64,000 bases of DNA from Yponomeuta sedellus (taxonomy: Eukaryota > Arthropoda > Insecta > Lepidoptera > Yponomeutidae): assembly GCA_934045075.1 (NCBI GenBank), contig OW203732.1:19407889-19471888 (forward strand), read 5' to 3'. Below are positions 33,901-48,900 of the stretch, one piece after another. Both the position numbers and the translations under genes were made by a program. The notes under the pieces are model-generated. The model worked only from the letters and a program-made list of their open reading frames with translations, did no database searches and was not told the origin of the DNA. How positions within the stretch are numbered: the stretch's first letter is position 1; each line of letters opens with the position of its first letter.

Positions 33901-36900
33901 GCTCGCGTGGTAATTAAGCTCATAGTCTCTCTCTAGGAGAAGGCCTGTGCCCAGCAGTGGGACGTTCATAGGCTACGTGCTACAAAAAAAAAAAACGTGG
34001 GAAAACTTAGGTGCACACCGGTTCGTTGCGGGTGTGCACCTAATGCGTATTTTACTAGAGCCAACATTGCCCTACTCGTAAGTATGCGCAGAATTATTGA
34101 GAACCGGAAACTGCATTGGATAGTGGGTTTATTTTTCTGTATTTTAATAAGAATATAACTTCCACACAACACAATCACACAACTATTACCAATTAAATTA
34201 AGCGCAGTATTTACATATATACAAAATAATAATAAATAAATAAGTTCCATATAAAAAGAATCTAGACCGCTGCCGTAGGGAGAGTTCCCAAGACACCAGC
34301 AGCATTTCCGCTCTGAATGACCAGGCTGATGCTCTGGCCGAGGTAGCTTCTATCTCAACTTATTGAATCCTTATTTTCGTAATTAACAGACCACTTTAGC
34401 ACTCCAGCGTAACACGCGAATATTATACACCTCGGTTCAATTTCGACCACTGGCATTCATGACAATATGAATGAATCAATCATTATCGGCGCCTATAATG
34501 CATGTTCGATCGGAACAGCACCTTGAGGAGGTAGCCGTATAAGGCAAGGACTCGAGACCGGATCGACCTTCCTGGTGAACTTTCTTGTCTGACTACAGGC
34601 GAGGAAGGTTTTGCTAGAAGCTTATTGATTTTTGTCGCCCATTAAATTAAGTTAGGAGAAGATGGACGCTTTAAGCTTGGAAAAAAACGACTGATAGTAG
34701 GATTAAACGTAATGCCATGATTTATACAGCAGTCCAGAGATGGGTGAAAAGTTCATTCGGACGCTGCAATCACATTGTTTTTTAGATGGAGTAGGTGATA
34801 GGCATTTTTTTGGATGGATTGTAATCGTGCAACCAACATAAAAAATCGTAATAATTGTATTAAGATAGACAAAGAAGACACTTAGATAAAATCTGTAGTG
34901 ACTACAGAGACCAAAACTAATATTGCAACCACTTAGTAAAATATGATCTGTCTATCTATGGAATATCTGCGGTTACATAGAACAGACCAAAAAGAATTAG
35001 CTATGTTCAAACCTCCTGACACAACAAACCTAGAATTTGAACTCTGGCAATACCATAACCCATGTACATTTTTTTTTCTGCTGCATAGGTATTACATGAG
35101 TGGTATGCGATATAACTACTCGCCATACGTTATGCTAAATTATCGCACGACAAAAAAAGTAACAATTGCTCTAATTCTTCGCTCACCTCGCGACCTTGAA
35201 GACGACGCGGCCTCACAACGGAATGCCTCTACCGTGAATCACATCCGAGGAGTCAACATGCAAACAAACATGCGGACTCTTCGTTTCAGCTGCTGGATTA
35301 CCCGGAATAACAGAAAAGCTTACTTTGAGGTGCTTTGAGCTTGAAATAACCTAAAACGCGGGAGCACAAAAGTGCTACTGAACTTGTGGTAACGTTCTTC
35401 TTTTTACTCTCTTTCATCCAATTTGCGGCGAGGCGGGATTGGCTTTTTCTATCTTTTCTAGCCACTTCGCACCCTGTTTGTGTGACCGTCGTGTAGTTCT
35501 CAAATACCTATCTGCTTAAAAAAGTCAGTGAACATTTCCTCGATCCTACTATCACTGCATCGATCAAAATGGAGGCAGGATCCCCATAATCATGAGTCCT
35601 CACTTTCTGGAGGCTTATATCAGTGCACCTACTCTTATTGTAACGTAGAGAGACTCAGATTAGAACGAAAACAATGATCTAGGTCAAAAAGCATGTTTGC
35701 TGTTTTTAAAGTCAGAAAGCGTGAAATGCTACTGCAGTATTTACGACGGTGTGTTTGTAAACTGATGATTGCATCTTTAGCAAGTTGGGGTTAATCATAC
35801 CAGTGTTGTGAATTGGTGATTAACGTTTTCCGATTACTGAAAATATAGGTTACACTTTCGATCGAAACAAGACTAAAGACACAGATAAGAGTATGGGTTT
35901 TTCAGCAATTTTTTAACGCTTACTACTTTCAATAATTTTATGTTCTACTCCATCTAAAAACAATGTCCGAGGCACTGCAGCGACCGAATAAACCCCTCCC
36001 AAGTCTAGTGTGAGCGGAGGTGCTACTAGACCCTGTATTAATCTTCTCATCACGTACATGCAAACGTTAAAAACTGACAAATTATCCGAAGACTCTGGTT
36101 AACTCTGGTTAAATGTGTTAACTTTACAAAACACAAAAACTTCAACATATAAATTCAAACAACGAAATTACAACACTGACATCATAGACACAAACAAGCA
36201 CGAAACGTGAAAAATCCTTATGTAATAAAATTACAACAACAAAAAAACTCCACATTAAAGAAGCAATCATACCAAGTAAATTCCGCGTCACAACTCTATT
36301 TACAAATCCCTGCTAAAGAGGATAACGAGCCTAATTGACAGGTAAACATTAGTACAACACCATCAGATGCGCTGGAGTGCTTAATTTACTCGTAAAAAAC
36401 CGTAGGTACCTCTGGCAGAGAGACCTCTCCCTATTCTCAACCGTCCTTATACATTTAAACCGAATAACTTGCTGGTCGTCATAGAATCATCCAGAGCAAA
36501 TGAATGCCAGTGATTCGGTGATTTTCATAAATGCAGCTAAGAAGAAAGCGCTCGCCAGCTGCTAGAGGTGGCGGTGAACCAAGCATTGGCAGCGAACCGC
36601 GAAGGATGACGTCATGGTGGCGTGAGAAAAACGAAATGGAAACCACGAAAAATTGTAGTAATCCGGATTTCAGATGATGGCTAGGAAGCTATAAACTAAT
36701 AAATACTTAGGCTAGGAGATAAGAATAAAAATCGTAATGACTATTGCCATAGATAGATAGGCCGATGAGTGATTAATTATTATGAAGACTGCAGCGCTTT
36801 TGAGATGTGTTTTGGATCTTATTTACGAGGCAAAAACATTAGAATCCTAATAAAAACACGAAAAGCTGAGAGACATTCTGAGGTTTTTGACCTAACCCAA

Positions 36901-39900
36901 GATTTGTTTCGCAACTCATCCAATCTCACATACAATGCAAAATCACAATTACACTGCGCAAACTTTTACATAACAATAATCGTCGGCGAGATTTCGATGA
37001 CTCTCGAGACATGACATCACCTCGGATCGGCAACGTGGGCGACTCGAAACGGCAAAAAGTACAAAATAAATACAAACGGAGGAACAAATGCTAGTCTGCA
37101 GTTAGAACTAGAGGTTATCTCCTCGAGTAATGGCACATCGGAGTTGCTGTAATGGATCATCCCGCTGGACTGACAGTGTAGATTGCTGTTGCTGAATGAA
37201 GCCGAGGCCGGGTCCACGCATCTAAGTATGGACTGCGGAGTAAGTATGAACGGCGAGTGCTGCCGAATTATTATGTCTTGCGAGACAGAGAGAAATACGG
37301 GGCTGCAAGTGATGCAAATTACTTCAGCCAGATGTTGCTGCCTGTACGTAATACATAGAGTATTGTAAAGAGGTTCGAAATTTCACTGATGCCGGTAAGT
37401 CGCCCATTAGCTCAGTTGGGAGAGCGCTGGCACGGTTAGCCAGAGGTCGCGGGTTCGAGTGCCGGCATGGGCGGAATATTTAGCCTCTAAATAGGTTTTT
37501 AAAAATACGCAAATATACAAATACGTTGGTTGGGAAGTCACCTGCATTCTGGTTTCTTACCAAATGATGTCTTAACAACAGAACATAAAAAAAGAGTAGA
37601 AGTAGCGACATGACACATTAGTACGAAAACCAGTGTAACCAAACTGATACTTATAAACCAAACGCACACTACGAATGCCGAGCTGCCATTGGTAAATAAA
37701 TTCAATGCCGAAAAGGTGTACATCATAAAAGTTTCAATTACAATATGCACCTTTTTGTAATGTTAACAATGATCAAAGTCAAATGACAATGATGAAATTA
37801 AGGTTGACATTTTGTAGTAACGCTACTCTACACTAGATGGAACTACCGCCGTGTCGGACCGAAAAGAACTTTTACCTACTAAGACATAAAGGTCAAAATT
37901 GAGAAACAAGTACATTCACAGTTTGGGATGGGACAATGCGAGTTCTAGATTGTCGATAGGGAGAACCTATCGACAAATTATACCTGTACAAACAGTTTAA
38001 CACATTAATGGCCGAATACGAATACTGGTACTTAGAAGAATTTTTAGCTATTTCTTTTTTGCCTGCGGGTTGACTGGTAGAAAATGCATCTTTTTCACAT
38101 TATCTTTTTGTGCAATAAAAGATTCAAGACTAATAGGGTAAATAGATGCACAAAGAAAACAATGTGGTAGATTTCATATTTTAAAATGTTCTCTTATTTA
38201 AAACTACCTTTAACCCGCTGCTTCGCGGGCGTTAGAAAATATAACACGGGAAATATCATGTATTCTACGACTCAATTCAGATCTTTGTCTATCTGTACGC
38301 CATGTTTCATACGTTATACTAATTTTATTGATGATGGTACTAATATATTTCAATTATACGCAAGAGTCTTACCTGGAAGTGAAGCACATTTTTTTTTTGG
38401 TATTGCTGCATAAGTGCCACCTTCCGCCTTTTTTAGTTATTATGAAGTGTTCATGAAAATGCTCTGAATATATTGTGCTCATCGTCGTTTTGAACCAATT
38501 TTGCCTTCCTATCGCTGCCATCCATTTTACTTACGTATTCGGTTTCTTAGGAAAACTAAACGAAAACTCACTTCCAAATTGTTTTGATTCCTTGAGGGTT
38601 GTTGTATCATTGCCACGGTTTTCTGTTGTATTTGATCAAAATTACTTTGATAGTTTCTTAGATATTGCAGTCACTGATAAACTGGTGAAGAAAAACTATA
38701 TTGCGATCTAGCTGTGCTCCAATGACAGTTTTCACATGCAAAACGACCAGCCGGCGACAAGAGCTCATACATTACTACTTTACCCGGCCCGGCGACCGGA
38801 CGGCGACCGGAAGCATTTGAAAAGGCACTTAGGAAGTAGGTATAAAATAACAATAATTATTTTATGCCACACCTGGCTAACAAGAGCTGTCGCGCTGTTG
38901 AACACAAGAAATGCGAAGGCTTACGCAATACGCATAATCTCGGACAGCGCCTCAGTCCTACAAGCACTCAACAGCAATCTTACAAACAACAGCTTGATAC
39001 TACAGTGTCACCATGAATTGGAAAAACTGTCAACAAATAACAGAGTCACTTTACAATGGATAAAGGGTCATAGCGGCTCCCTGGGCAATGATGCCGCAGA
39101 TGAACTCGCTAAAAGAGGCACGGAAACTACAGTGGAAAGACCCGAACCCCTGCTCCCACTCCCATACAACCAGTTCAGAAAATGGTTGAGGTCGCGAACA
39201 GAAAGCCAGCATGCTGAACTTTGGAGAACAGAAACCAAATGTAGACAAGCCAGGGAGGCCTTACCAACAATCTCGAAACGTCTTTCACGTAGCCTGCTGC
39301 GTCTGAGAAGAGAAAATCTGCGCAAAGCTGTGGCAATCTTAACAGGCCACTGCTCACTGAACAGACATCTCTACAACATGGGTCTAACCGACAGCCCGCT
39401 TTGCCTGGGATGCCTCAAAGAGGAAACACCCGCCCACGTGACCATTCACTGCGAAGGCGTGGAAAAGCAACGGACCGCCATCATTGGGAAGCCGGGGTCC
39501 CTTCAGGAAGCCTGCAGTGACATCGGAGCACTGCTGGCTTTCTGGAAAGAGATAGGCTGGTTGGAGTAAACTGACAGCTCCACTACGTACAATGGCCCAA
39601 TCATGAGGCTAAGTGTGAAAATCTCAGGTTGAACTAACTAACTATGCCACACCTGGCAATAAAGTGGCTTTTTCCGCACGCTGCGCGTACGGAACGAGCC
39701 GCTTTCTGGCCAAGTGTAGACATAAAAATATGTACACAACACGGGAGGTAATAAAGAAAGCTCTCGATCGCATATTTACGTACCTCGCTTGCAGCTCGGG
39801 CCGCAAACTTCTGCGATCTAGGCCTTTCTTTGTATTACCACCCTAGTTGTGTAATGTACTATTACCTACTTAGACGAATTGGAATTTACAATACCTAAGT

Positions 39901-42900
39901 ACCGTTAAGTACGTATGACTACTACGGTCATAGACAATTAATTATCGATAGATTTTTATCATGTGTGCCCCCATCCGTAATTGAGTAGAATTCAAATTTT
40001 GACAGAAACTTCTAGAGAATGTACACTTTCATCGATGAAAATTTAACTTTATTAACCAGTAAATAAAGGTGGTTTCACTTTCTCATTTTCGGATTGGTTT
40101 CCGTGTTCATGTCATTACAAATTTAATTAAAAATACAATGAAATACGTCTTACAGATGAAATGTTACGGCATGATCGGTATATTTTGGTCCCCAACTTTT
40201 ATTTTTGCTCTCTAACACAGCATAACAAGGCATTTTAATCAAGTTTTCACCATTTTTACTTTACTAGAAGCGCACGGCAACTGAAGTCAACAAAACTGTC
40301 ACCGACTACGCATAGGCAATACATTGCTAATGTGAGGCACGCGGGCACCGCCCACTTACGACTTCTACTCTTTTTTTATGTTCTGTGGTCTTAACGAATG
40401 TTCTTGAACGAATGTTGAATGCTCTGGAGAAGAGGAACATAACGACGAAGGAAAGGAAACCTATTGTATATTGTAGGATGTACGTACGAGACGAGAAGAG
40501 TAACAAACTCACATGCCTATACTGGATGGAATTTACGGGAATTCTGTTTTCTTTGAGAAAAGTCCGACAACCGATGTTGAATCGAATGTTGTCTTGGCGT
40601 CACAAGACGCTAAACGACATTTGCGCACACCTCACGGGAGCCGTCAAAACACGTGTCGTCACACGTGATGCGGGCTTTAAAGTTGGGCCTGAAATACATA
40701 ATATTTCTCTTTCATCTACACGACATTTGGCTTCGCTTTGATACTCGATTGCTCGTAAAAGGTGCAAGGTTAGTGTTAATAAATAAGATAGGTACTGAGA
40801 ATCTCTGGACTGCTTTTAAAGTGGTGTGGTGCATTCAAAATTTAGATTTTGATCTGGCAATTACCATAATTTTGATAGGAAATAGGCAAAATGTCATCAA
40901 AAGCCATAATTTATATCGGTTCGTTCGTAGCGACTAAAGACGTCGTAAGAATGTGTTACTGATTTTTTCTCTAGAAATAACATAAATTGTTACACGAGAT
41001 GTTTAATTACAGGAAGTAGGTATCTAAATCTTGACAACAAAATTACTACAAAAAGCCATGACTATGATGACAAACTTAAAGTCGAACTAGACGCTCCTGG
41101 CCTTATTTGGGCGATCAGTATAGTTTACAACTCATTTGTATAATTAAACAGCTACTTGGCTCATTCAGCCATTAAATTATCAAATAAATCTAATAGGAAA
41201 TGCAAATCTGACCAAGTTTCTTTATGTTTCCTACACAGAAACGTACCTTGTAGTCTGGCAGCATGATGACCGACAGAAGGGCAGTGATATCATTTATTTC
41301 ACTAACAAATAGTTTAAAATAGTCACATTAGTAATCTGAATTAGAAACCCTATACTTATTAAAAGGTTAAACGCAAGAATAAACCAACCGTACCCGATTG
41401 AAAGCTACGATGCATTTGTAACCGGGCAGTCAGGAAATATAAAACAGAAGACGAGGTCGTTCATAGGAATGGGATTAAGTAGTACAAGAGGCATATCTTT
41501 AAGTGCTATTTCGGACAGTGGCCACGCAGAGCTAAAGAGGCGCGATCGGCTCTGCTATAATAAACCACTGACGTAATTGTAAAGCCAACGACCGCTGTGG
41601 ATGGATTGATAAATAATGAGAAAAGACTTCACTTTGTGAATCTAAAAAGGACAAAGGAAAACTGATGTACGTGAGGTAGATTAGTAAAAATTAAATGCCG
41701 TCTTCATTTCAGCATGAGTCACTAGCAATTCATAGAAGTCTTATCTGTATGCGAAAGAATTTCATACCGATTCTGTGCCAACATTTGGACGTGAAATACG
41801 ACAATGTTGTGAAACTTATTTATTAATTTTATAGACACGTAATTGTAATTGATTGATTTTTATAATATCTTGTATTTAACAGGGATTTGCTGAAAATCAG
41901 CGTTGTGTTCAACACAACATTTATGCTGAGCGCATTCCTTTTTATCAATATCCTAAGTTTGTATAATAAATCATTAAGTTTTTTTTTAATGTGATAATGA
42001 TAAATAAATGTTTTTTCAATTTCAATTTCAAACTTTCAAGTCGCAATTTGATTTGGTCATTTTGTAATGTATGGTAGAACAAGTAATTGTGTTTCTTTGA
42101 CCCACGTGCGTGTCGCACCTTATACAAACAGTAGAAGGAAGGTTCTCGGTGCAGAACGCGTCATCAATACTTGCATCCTACGCAAATCGCGTAGAAGGTT
42201 CAAGCTAATTGTGTCTCCACTTCTAAAGGAAACCACAAAGCCAACTCATCTGATCTAAAACTGACGAATTCAACGGCCTTATAAGATAAACAGTAAGAAA
42301 CGTGTGGGAAGCTGACACTGACGCATTATTTGTGACATATAACTTTGTTATAATGCATAAATCTTGTTATTCATGCAAATTTTTACAAAACGTGTAGGTG
42401 TTTTTGAGGATATGGGTCTTTTGCGTTTTATGTATAGTTTTTATTTCCCGTTAAGATGAGATAAACTATGCTGCTACTACCAAACTGTAAAAGCTCTGGG
42501 CAACCCTACTCTTTTTTTAAATCCTAACCGATCTCATCGTTTATTGATAAGAATTTCTGGTAGGTGTAACCTAATCCATAATTAAAGTATTTTCTGCAAC
42601 AGCAAAAACTGTTATTATTAAGTCATTAGATTAATTCGGACATTCGTAACGTCATAATTCTACGTAATATGAACGATCTCTTTACTTTAGAAGATCAAGA
42701 TCATTCGGTATTCAGTTGTAGTATGTGATAACTTGCAACATTTTCTCTAGTTTTCCATAGTACGGTTATGTTTGTGACAAGAGCATAATCCGTTTCTAGC
42801 GTAGATAATTCCAGATCCAATAGCTACTCATCTATATTGACAACGATCATTAGCACAAATGTTTCCTCGTCCTTCTCAGTGATTGCATCGGTCACGTTCA

Positions 42901-45900
42901 CGATCGTCAACTGAAGCCGCGAACTCTCGTAAACACCTCAGGCTAAGTAAACCGATGATCTCACCGTCTAAGCTAAGGGGTCTTAGGTGGTAAAACATCA
43001 GAGCGTTACGGCGACTTGAAGTGGCTTTTGAACATGATGGTGATTACATCTTAAGCATTAACATGTATTGTAGATGATCTGTATATCTCTATATAGATCA
43101 TCTACATATCTATATATCTCTCTCCTACACTAAATAGGGTGATGTGACCACTTAGATGATGTATGTAGTGCACAAAACTCTTTTTAAAGGTGTCATGATA
43201 GGCCTTTGCGTCCGTTACAGACGATTCAAGCAGTGCCCAAGAATTTGATTTTTTTTTCGAAAGACTAAAACGTCCGATTCTAGAGCAGCAGGCCCTACTG
43301 CATGTAGGACTCATAAATTAAGAGTCTGGTATAGGATCGGTATGGGTTTGGTGTCTAATGATGTCTCCTTAATCCGCCAGCGCCGAGCACCACACTTCGT
43401 AAAAGCTCTTGCAGCCTTTACGAACTCTTCTCCAGGTGTCATAGCAAGCTTATTTCAAGTCACGACGGTCGGTTGCAAAAGACACCCTGTCTTTAAAGCG
43501 TAGTAGTGGTCCGTCGACACGCTTCTTGGCATGCGCTACCTCACCAATCATGTCAGCATTCAGCAAACGCTCCTTGACCAAGGCTTTGAAATTAGACAGT
43601 TGTGTTAGCTCTAGGACTCTTGTGTGATCCTACCCTCACATGAAATGCCTAATACCTTGCGAAGACAAGTCAGGTTAAAGGTCAAAGTTTATATCATTCT
43701 CTGCTATTAGACGCGCCAACCGGGAGAAAAAACAGGTACAATAATATAATTTTTTGGAGAATAATGAAGAACAAACCCTTTGAAACATTCAAAAGATACA
43801 ATTTTTTTTATAACTTTCATATGACCAAAATATATCAGCAGAGTGAATATTATTATAATAATATTATCAATCGTCTCTGGTAAGATCCAACAAGTGTCAG
43901 AGTAGTATTGTCGGTGTGTTCGTATACTAAGTAAACTCACGGCAGTATCCCACAATGATTCTCTAACCGGTGTACCAAAACATATAAGTGGCAAATTTGA
44001 TCCTTTGGCACAGGAATATCCCAACATTAAACTAAAAAAATCGATTCCGACGAATAGAACCCTTTTAAGAAAATGGGTAAAAGTTAATCTTTTCGTACTA
44101 GAATTAGCACCAAATACACCTATACCAGTAGAGTATAACCCTGAATGTCAACGAACAAGCCTACACCATTCGCGAAACAGCTGTTGCCAAAAGTGACTCA
44201 GACTAGCTAATAAAAAAATATTATTTTGTACGAACTGGAAGATAGTACCACAACTTTTCGGGTGAAAGAGATATAAAGAGGAAGAAATCTCACGGTCTTA
44301 TTTATAAAATGTCTAAAACACTTTTAAGACGAAGTTATTATAAAAGTTATACAACGTTCCAAGTTTATTACAGGAACTCTCGTAAACCGACTTAAACTTC
44401 GTGGTTTGTGTGTAGTAGAATCGGGTTTTATGAAAAAGACAGAGTTTGAAAGGCTAGGCTTTTATAATGTTTTTCAAAAAAAATATGAACACGTAAACAA
44501 GACAAAAACACAAAAATTTTTTCGTGAATATCTACATTTTATATAAAGCAACATCAGTGGCTATAGGGTTGCATTATGATCCCTAATTATGTTCAGTTGC
44601 TGCCAAATTTCTATATACACATCAAAGATTGAAATTTTGACTGAGCAATAACCGCGATCTTCTGCTGATGATTGAAAAATCCTTACACTATGATGACGAT
44701 ACTAATTTACCATCGATACACTAAGTAAAAGTTATAAAGTTTTTTTATGAAAATTTACGAAATACTGGACGTTCATCTGAAATAACTTCCACACAACACA
44801 ATCATTAGTCCTGTTCCGAAACTAGGATACGCTGAGCTGTGGTAACCAAGCATGGACATCACAAAGATGGAAATACACCCAGAATCAGCCCTTCAAAATT
44901 TGTACAAATGTATAGCGGTCCCCAAAGATAGATATAGAGCACTTAAAACATCTAGAGAAGACTAAAATTGTACATAATAGTTTTCAACCAAAATTTTAAA
45001 CATGAAAAATATCCTACTCATCACGGATAATTGTTTTTCCGCAAATATTAGTAAATACTTTTTAAGGGCCTGCGATGACTAAGGAGACCCAGAAAGGCAG
45101 GAAAGTGACAAATTCGTGACAAATACCCCGACCGTGGCACCACCTGGACGAAAGCCAAGTGCGTACAAGCAAGGCGAACAATTCGCTAAATCTGGTAGAG
45201 TTATTAGTTATGTTATTATGAGTGAACTTGGGGTCATTTTTGTCTCGGAAATCGGGAGAGGTATGCGGAGTATTTCTTCGAGAAAATATTGAGTAAGCAA
45301 TATGCAGGTAAGCATTTCGAGTACGGTGGCAGGGAGTCGCTGGATGCGGAGGGCTCAAGACAGTGATGCTTTGAAAACCATCAGGAAGGCCTACGTGAGC
45401 AGTGGGCGTCAAATGGTTGATGATGATATGCGAATATCGTGTTATTGAGCTCATCTACGTTTTAGTGTGTATTTTAAAATATATTAATTTTCGCAGGGTG
45501 CGTGACAACTCCAACGGCATTTTTTACTATATCGGATTAGGTTGACTTTCCTATCTTGAGACATTGCACACTGGTTCCACGCCCTAAGAGTAGCGGTCAT
45601 AGGGTTTCGCGATAATAATGACTGTCGTTGTCATAGCTGATTATTATTATTATGGTGTTTTGTAATACTTTAAGCCATAACACAATAAAAAAAAAACAAA
45701 ATAATCTTAAAAAGCTTATTTTATTTACAAAATTATGCATTTTTATTACACTTAAAAGAAGGTTTGCAACTTAATAACTATTAAACCTTACTATTTACAT
45801 TTTATATTACAAATAAAGTAAATACTTAACTAACATCTAAGTACAAACACACAATTGGACAAAAAATATTATATTTACATAATAGGAGTTATGTAAAAAA

Positions 45901-48900
45901 TAACATAAATACCTATCTTATTTTTTACATTTTTTCCTAAACCGACAACAAATTTAATACTTCTTTTGATAGAATAGACTTCTTCTTCTGTGGTAACCTT
46001 CTTAAACTAGAAATATAAGGATCCGAATTAAGGAGAAGTCTATGTATCAAGTCGGTGTTTGTGACAACCCGAGACATTTTCCTCGTGTTGTCACGCCTGA
46101 AGAGTTTGATTAATTTATTGCAAGATTCGGCGGCCTCTTCCGAAAGCTCACCTATTGACAATAATGCGTGTTCAATTACTTCCGACCCATGAATGAGGAC
46201 CTTATGTACAGACGATGGCAAGTTGTACCATGGATAGGTAGCAACAAGTTTACGTGCTGTTTCTAGAGAATACTCTTTAAAAGTGGCGTTATTAATTTTG
46301 TATCCCGACGAAAGACACTGCAGCAGATTATGACATCTGTCAATAAGGATTTTATCTAATCCAGTAATTTCCGCTGAAACCGCTGAGTTAGAAAAAAACT
46401 TTCTGGCAGTGTTTCCGTCGTTAGATGTGCCACTTCCTCCACTTCGCGGTTTGTCGACTATTAGACCAAGTTTCTGCCTAAACTGTTGCTGCACATGTTG
46501 TTTTTTTTGTGCAAGAAGAGCTTTTTCGTCTGAAGAACGTACCTGCCATTTCTTTATGTCTAATCTATAAGAAACGTGAATTAAATATTCGAAGAATCGG
46601 ATATACGAGTGAAGAGGAGATAGTCCAAATTGATAGGTACCACTATCTGCAGTTTTGCTCAGCGATTTATCAATGTCATTCATCTCTTTTGGAGTTGAAC
46701 CACAAATATAACATCTACTACAAGATGTATCGCTCAGAGCACTGCACACTTTACCATCAACCATGGTTAATTGTAAAGAATGCTGCACTTTTATTTCATA
46801 TTCACCGTGAGTGAAAGAAGTCGGTTGTAAACTATCAATTTTAGTCTTGAAATAAGCTTCTTCTTGCACAGAAAGGTCTTTGGATTCTTTGGCAAATTGG
46901 AATCGAATAGGCCTACAATACCTGGTGGAAGAAGGGCGCGGATTTTTCCAAACTATTTGATCTGGGTCGGAGGTATTGGACTTACAAACCAATTGAAGAG
47001 GACAATATGAAGTAACAAACATACTGCCATCATCATCGATACCAGAATCTCCAAAAATCTGTTTATATTCGCTGTGCCCCGTACTCCCATCGAAACCCCA
47101 TTTTCCAATCAAAACAAATTCTTTATTAGGGTCAATATTATTCAAAACGGGTTTTTGGGATTCTAGTATCCGGCAAGCAGTATGATCTAACAATGATTGT
47201 AATTCTACTTCAGCAGATGATTCCGTGATAAACTCTTGCGATGGATAGCACCGCTTCTTAGCTTCTAACACTTTTTGATAAGATGGTAATGCATTAGGTG
47301 ATTTTGCATTAACGAAGTCTTTCACCAAAAGATACTGATGTTTAGTCAGTTTTGTCTCATTTATAAGAGACAAGACTTCGTCAGTGCTGAAATTTAAAGA
47401 TGCAGCGGCGTTAGATAGACTAGAATCGTCCAACAAAGAATTTATCGCAGAACTGTCTACTTTACTTAACTCTGCAAGCCTGCGGCGTTTTGATCTCTTG
47501 CTACATTCCTCAAAGTCCTTCCTGTGCTGGTGCTGTTGGGTGCTTGTCGAAGCTTCTGCTGCTGGCCGTTGGGTGTTGTGGCTCCCTACTGTTGCACAAG
47601 TTGGCAGAACGCAAACTTCAATTTCGTTCAGCCAGTCTCCGTACTTAGAGACCATGCGAGAATGGTTGCGCGTGACTTGCTTCCAAATTGCTACCAATCT
47701 TGTACAAACTTTAGTAACTCTTTTTTCCAAGTCATCAGCAATGTAATTCTCAACATCAGGCAGCAATTGTATTAGGTCTCGAAAAACTCGATGCCAACGC
47801 TCCAGTTCAGATTTGCTGTCTTTAATAGACAGCCAAGTATCTAGTACAAGCATTCTTTTGAAAGAACACTTAATACTAGTACCTAAAACAAAATAAAAAT
47901 ACGTTAAAAGCGGATCAAAATAGATACATGTTTCGTAGCAAGTGCTACGCGCCTGCTACGCGTTCAGGCGCGCGGCGTAGCACCTGGCTGCACCTTACAG
48001 ACGCAGCATGACGCAGCTAAATTTGGAGAGGCCTAGTAGTAGACATTGTAACCCATATTTCTATACCAAATTGAATGGTACAAGTAGGTACAAACATAAG
48101 TAAAAGCTTCAACGTAAAAAATATACAGACATAAATACATAAAAAATGCCACGTTGGCGTAGCACTCTATTTAAAAAAAAAATGTAGAAGGAAAAGGCAA
48201 AATAGTAAAGTAAATTAATAATACATACCTGTGACTTCAAATTCCATTGTAAAATAGCAGGTCACAGACAAGTTGGAACTTAAACACACGCGTCGCGTCT
48301 TGGGCTAATTAAAGCACTTGGTGATAACAGGTTGATGACTAATTACTTGTGTTCACTTCGGATGCCGAAAAAGGAATGTTGGGAACAATAGATTGCGAAA
48401 CCTTTTATACCCTCAGGTAGTATGACAATTAGTGGGTAACTGAGCCAGATATCATGGCTTAGCTCAGTCATTGCCATCCGAGTCCTATGACCTACTACGG
48501 TACCACCGTGCATTGGGTACAAATGCATGTCGCACACCCGCTACAACTTTAATGTCACTGTTATTTCTTATGAACATTGATGAAGCGAAGGTGATCTGTC
48601 AGAATCGTGGCAAGTGGCAGTCCCTGGTTTCTGCCTACCCCTCTGGGATACAGGCGTGAGGTTATGTATGTGTATGTATGTATTTTTTGTTTACTAACAT
48701 ACGTTACGCTTATACTAATAACTGTCATTGGTCTGAAATAATCGTATATTATCTATAATATAAAAATTAATCGCTGAATGTGTTGCTAAGCGCAAATCTC
48801 GAGAGCAGCTGAACCAATTTCGCTAATTCTTTTTTAGAATATTCCTTGAAGTACGAGGATGGTACTTACAAAGAGAAAAAAAAAAGATTGACTGTTAGGC

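Noticed and set aside
37402..37472. Cloverleaf-capable threonine (GGT) tRNA-like sequence
   Set aside because: It is followed by the SINE body, has a broken T-stem pair, and the same body is attached to other, more decayed heads. Called a SINE, not a functional tRNA.
45062..45454. 130-codon minus-strand open frame
   Set aside because: It lies antisense to an RTE LINE tail that explains the sequence on the plus strand.
48504..48510. CACCGTG (complement CACGGTG) as a right end of the Transib element
   Set aside because: No matching inverted partner or 5-bp duplication was seen on the left side between about 43.9 and 45.9 kb.
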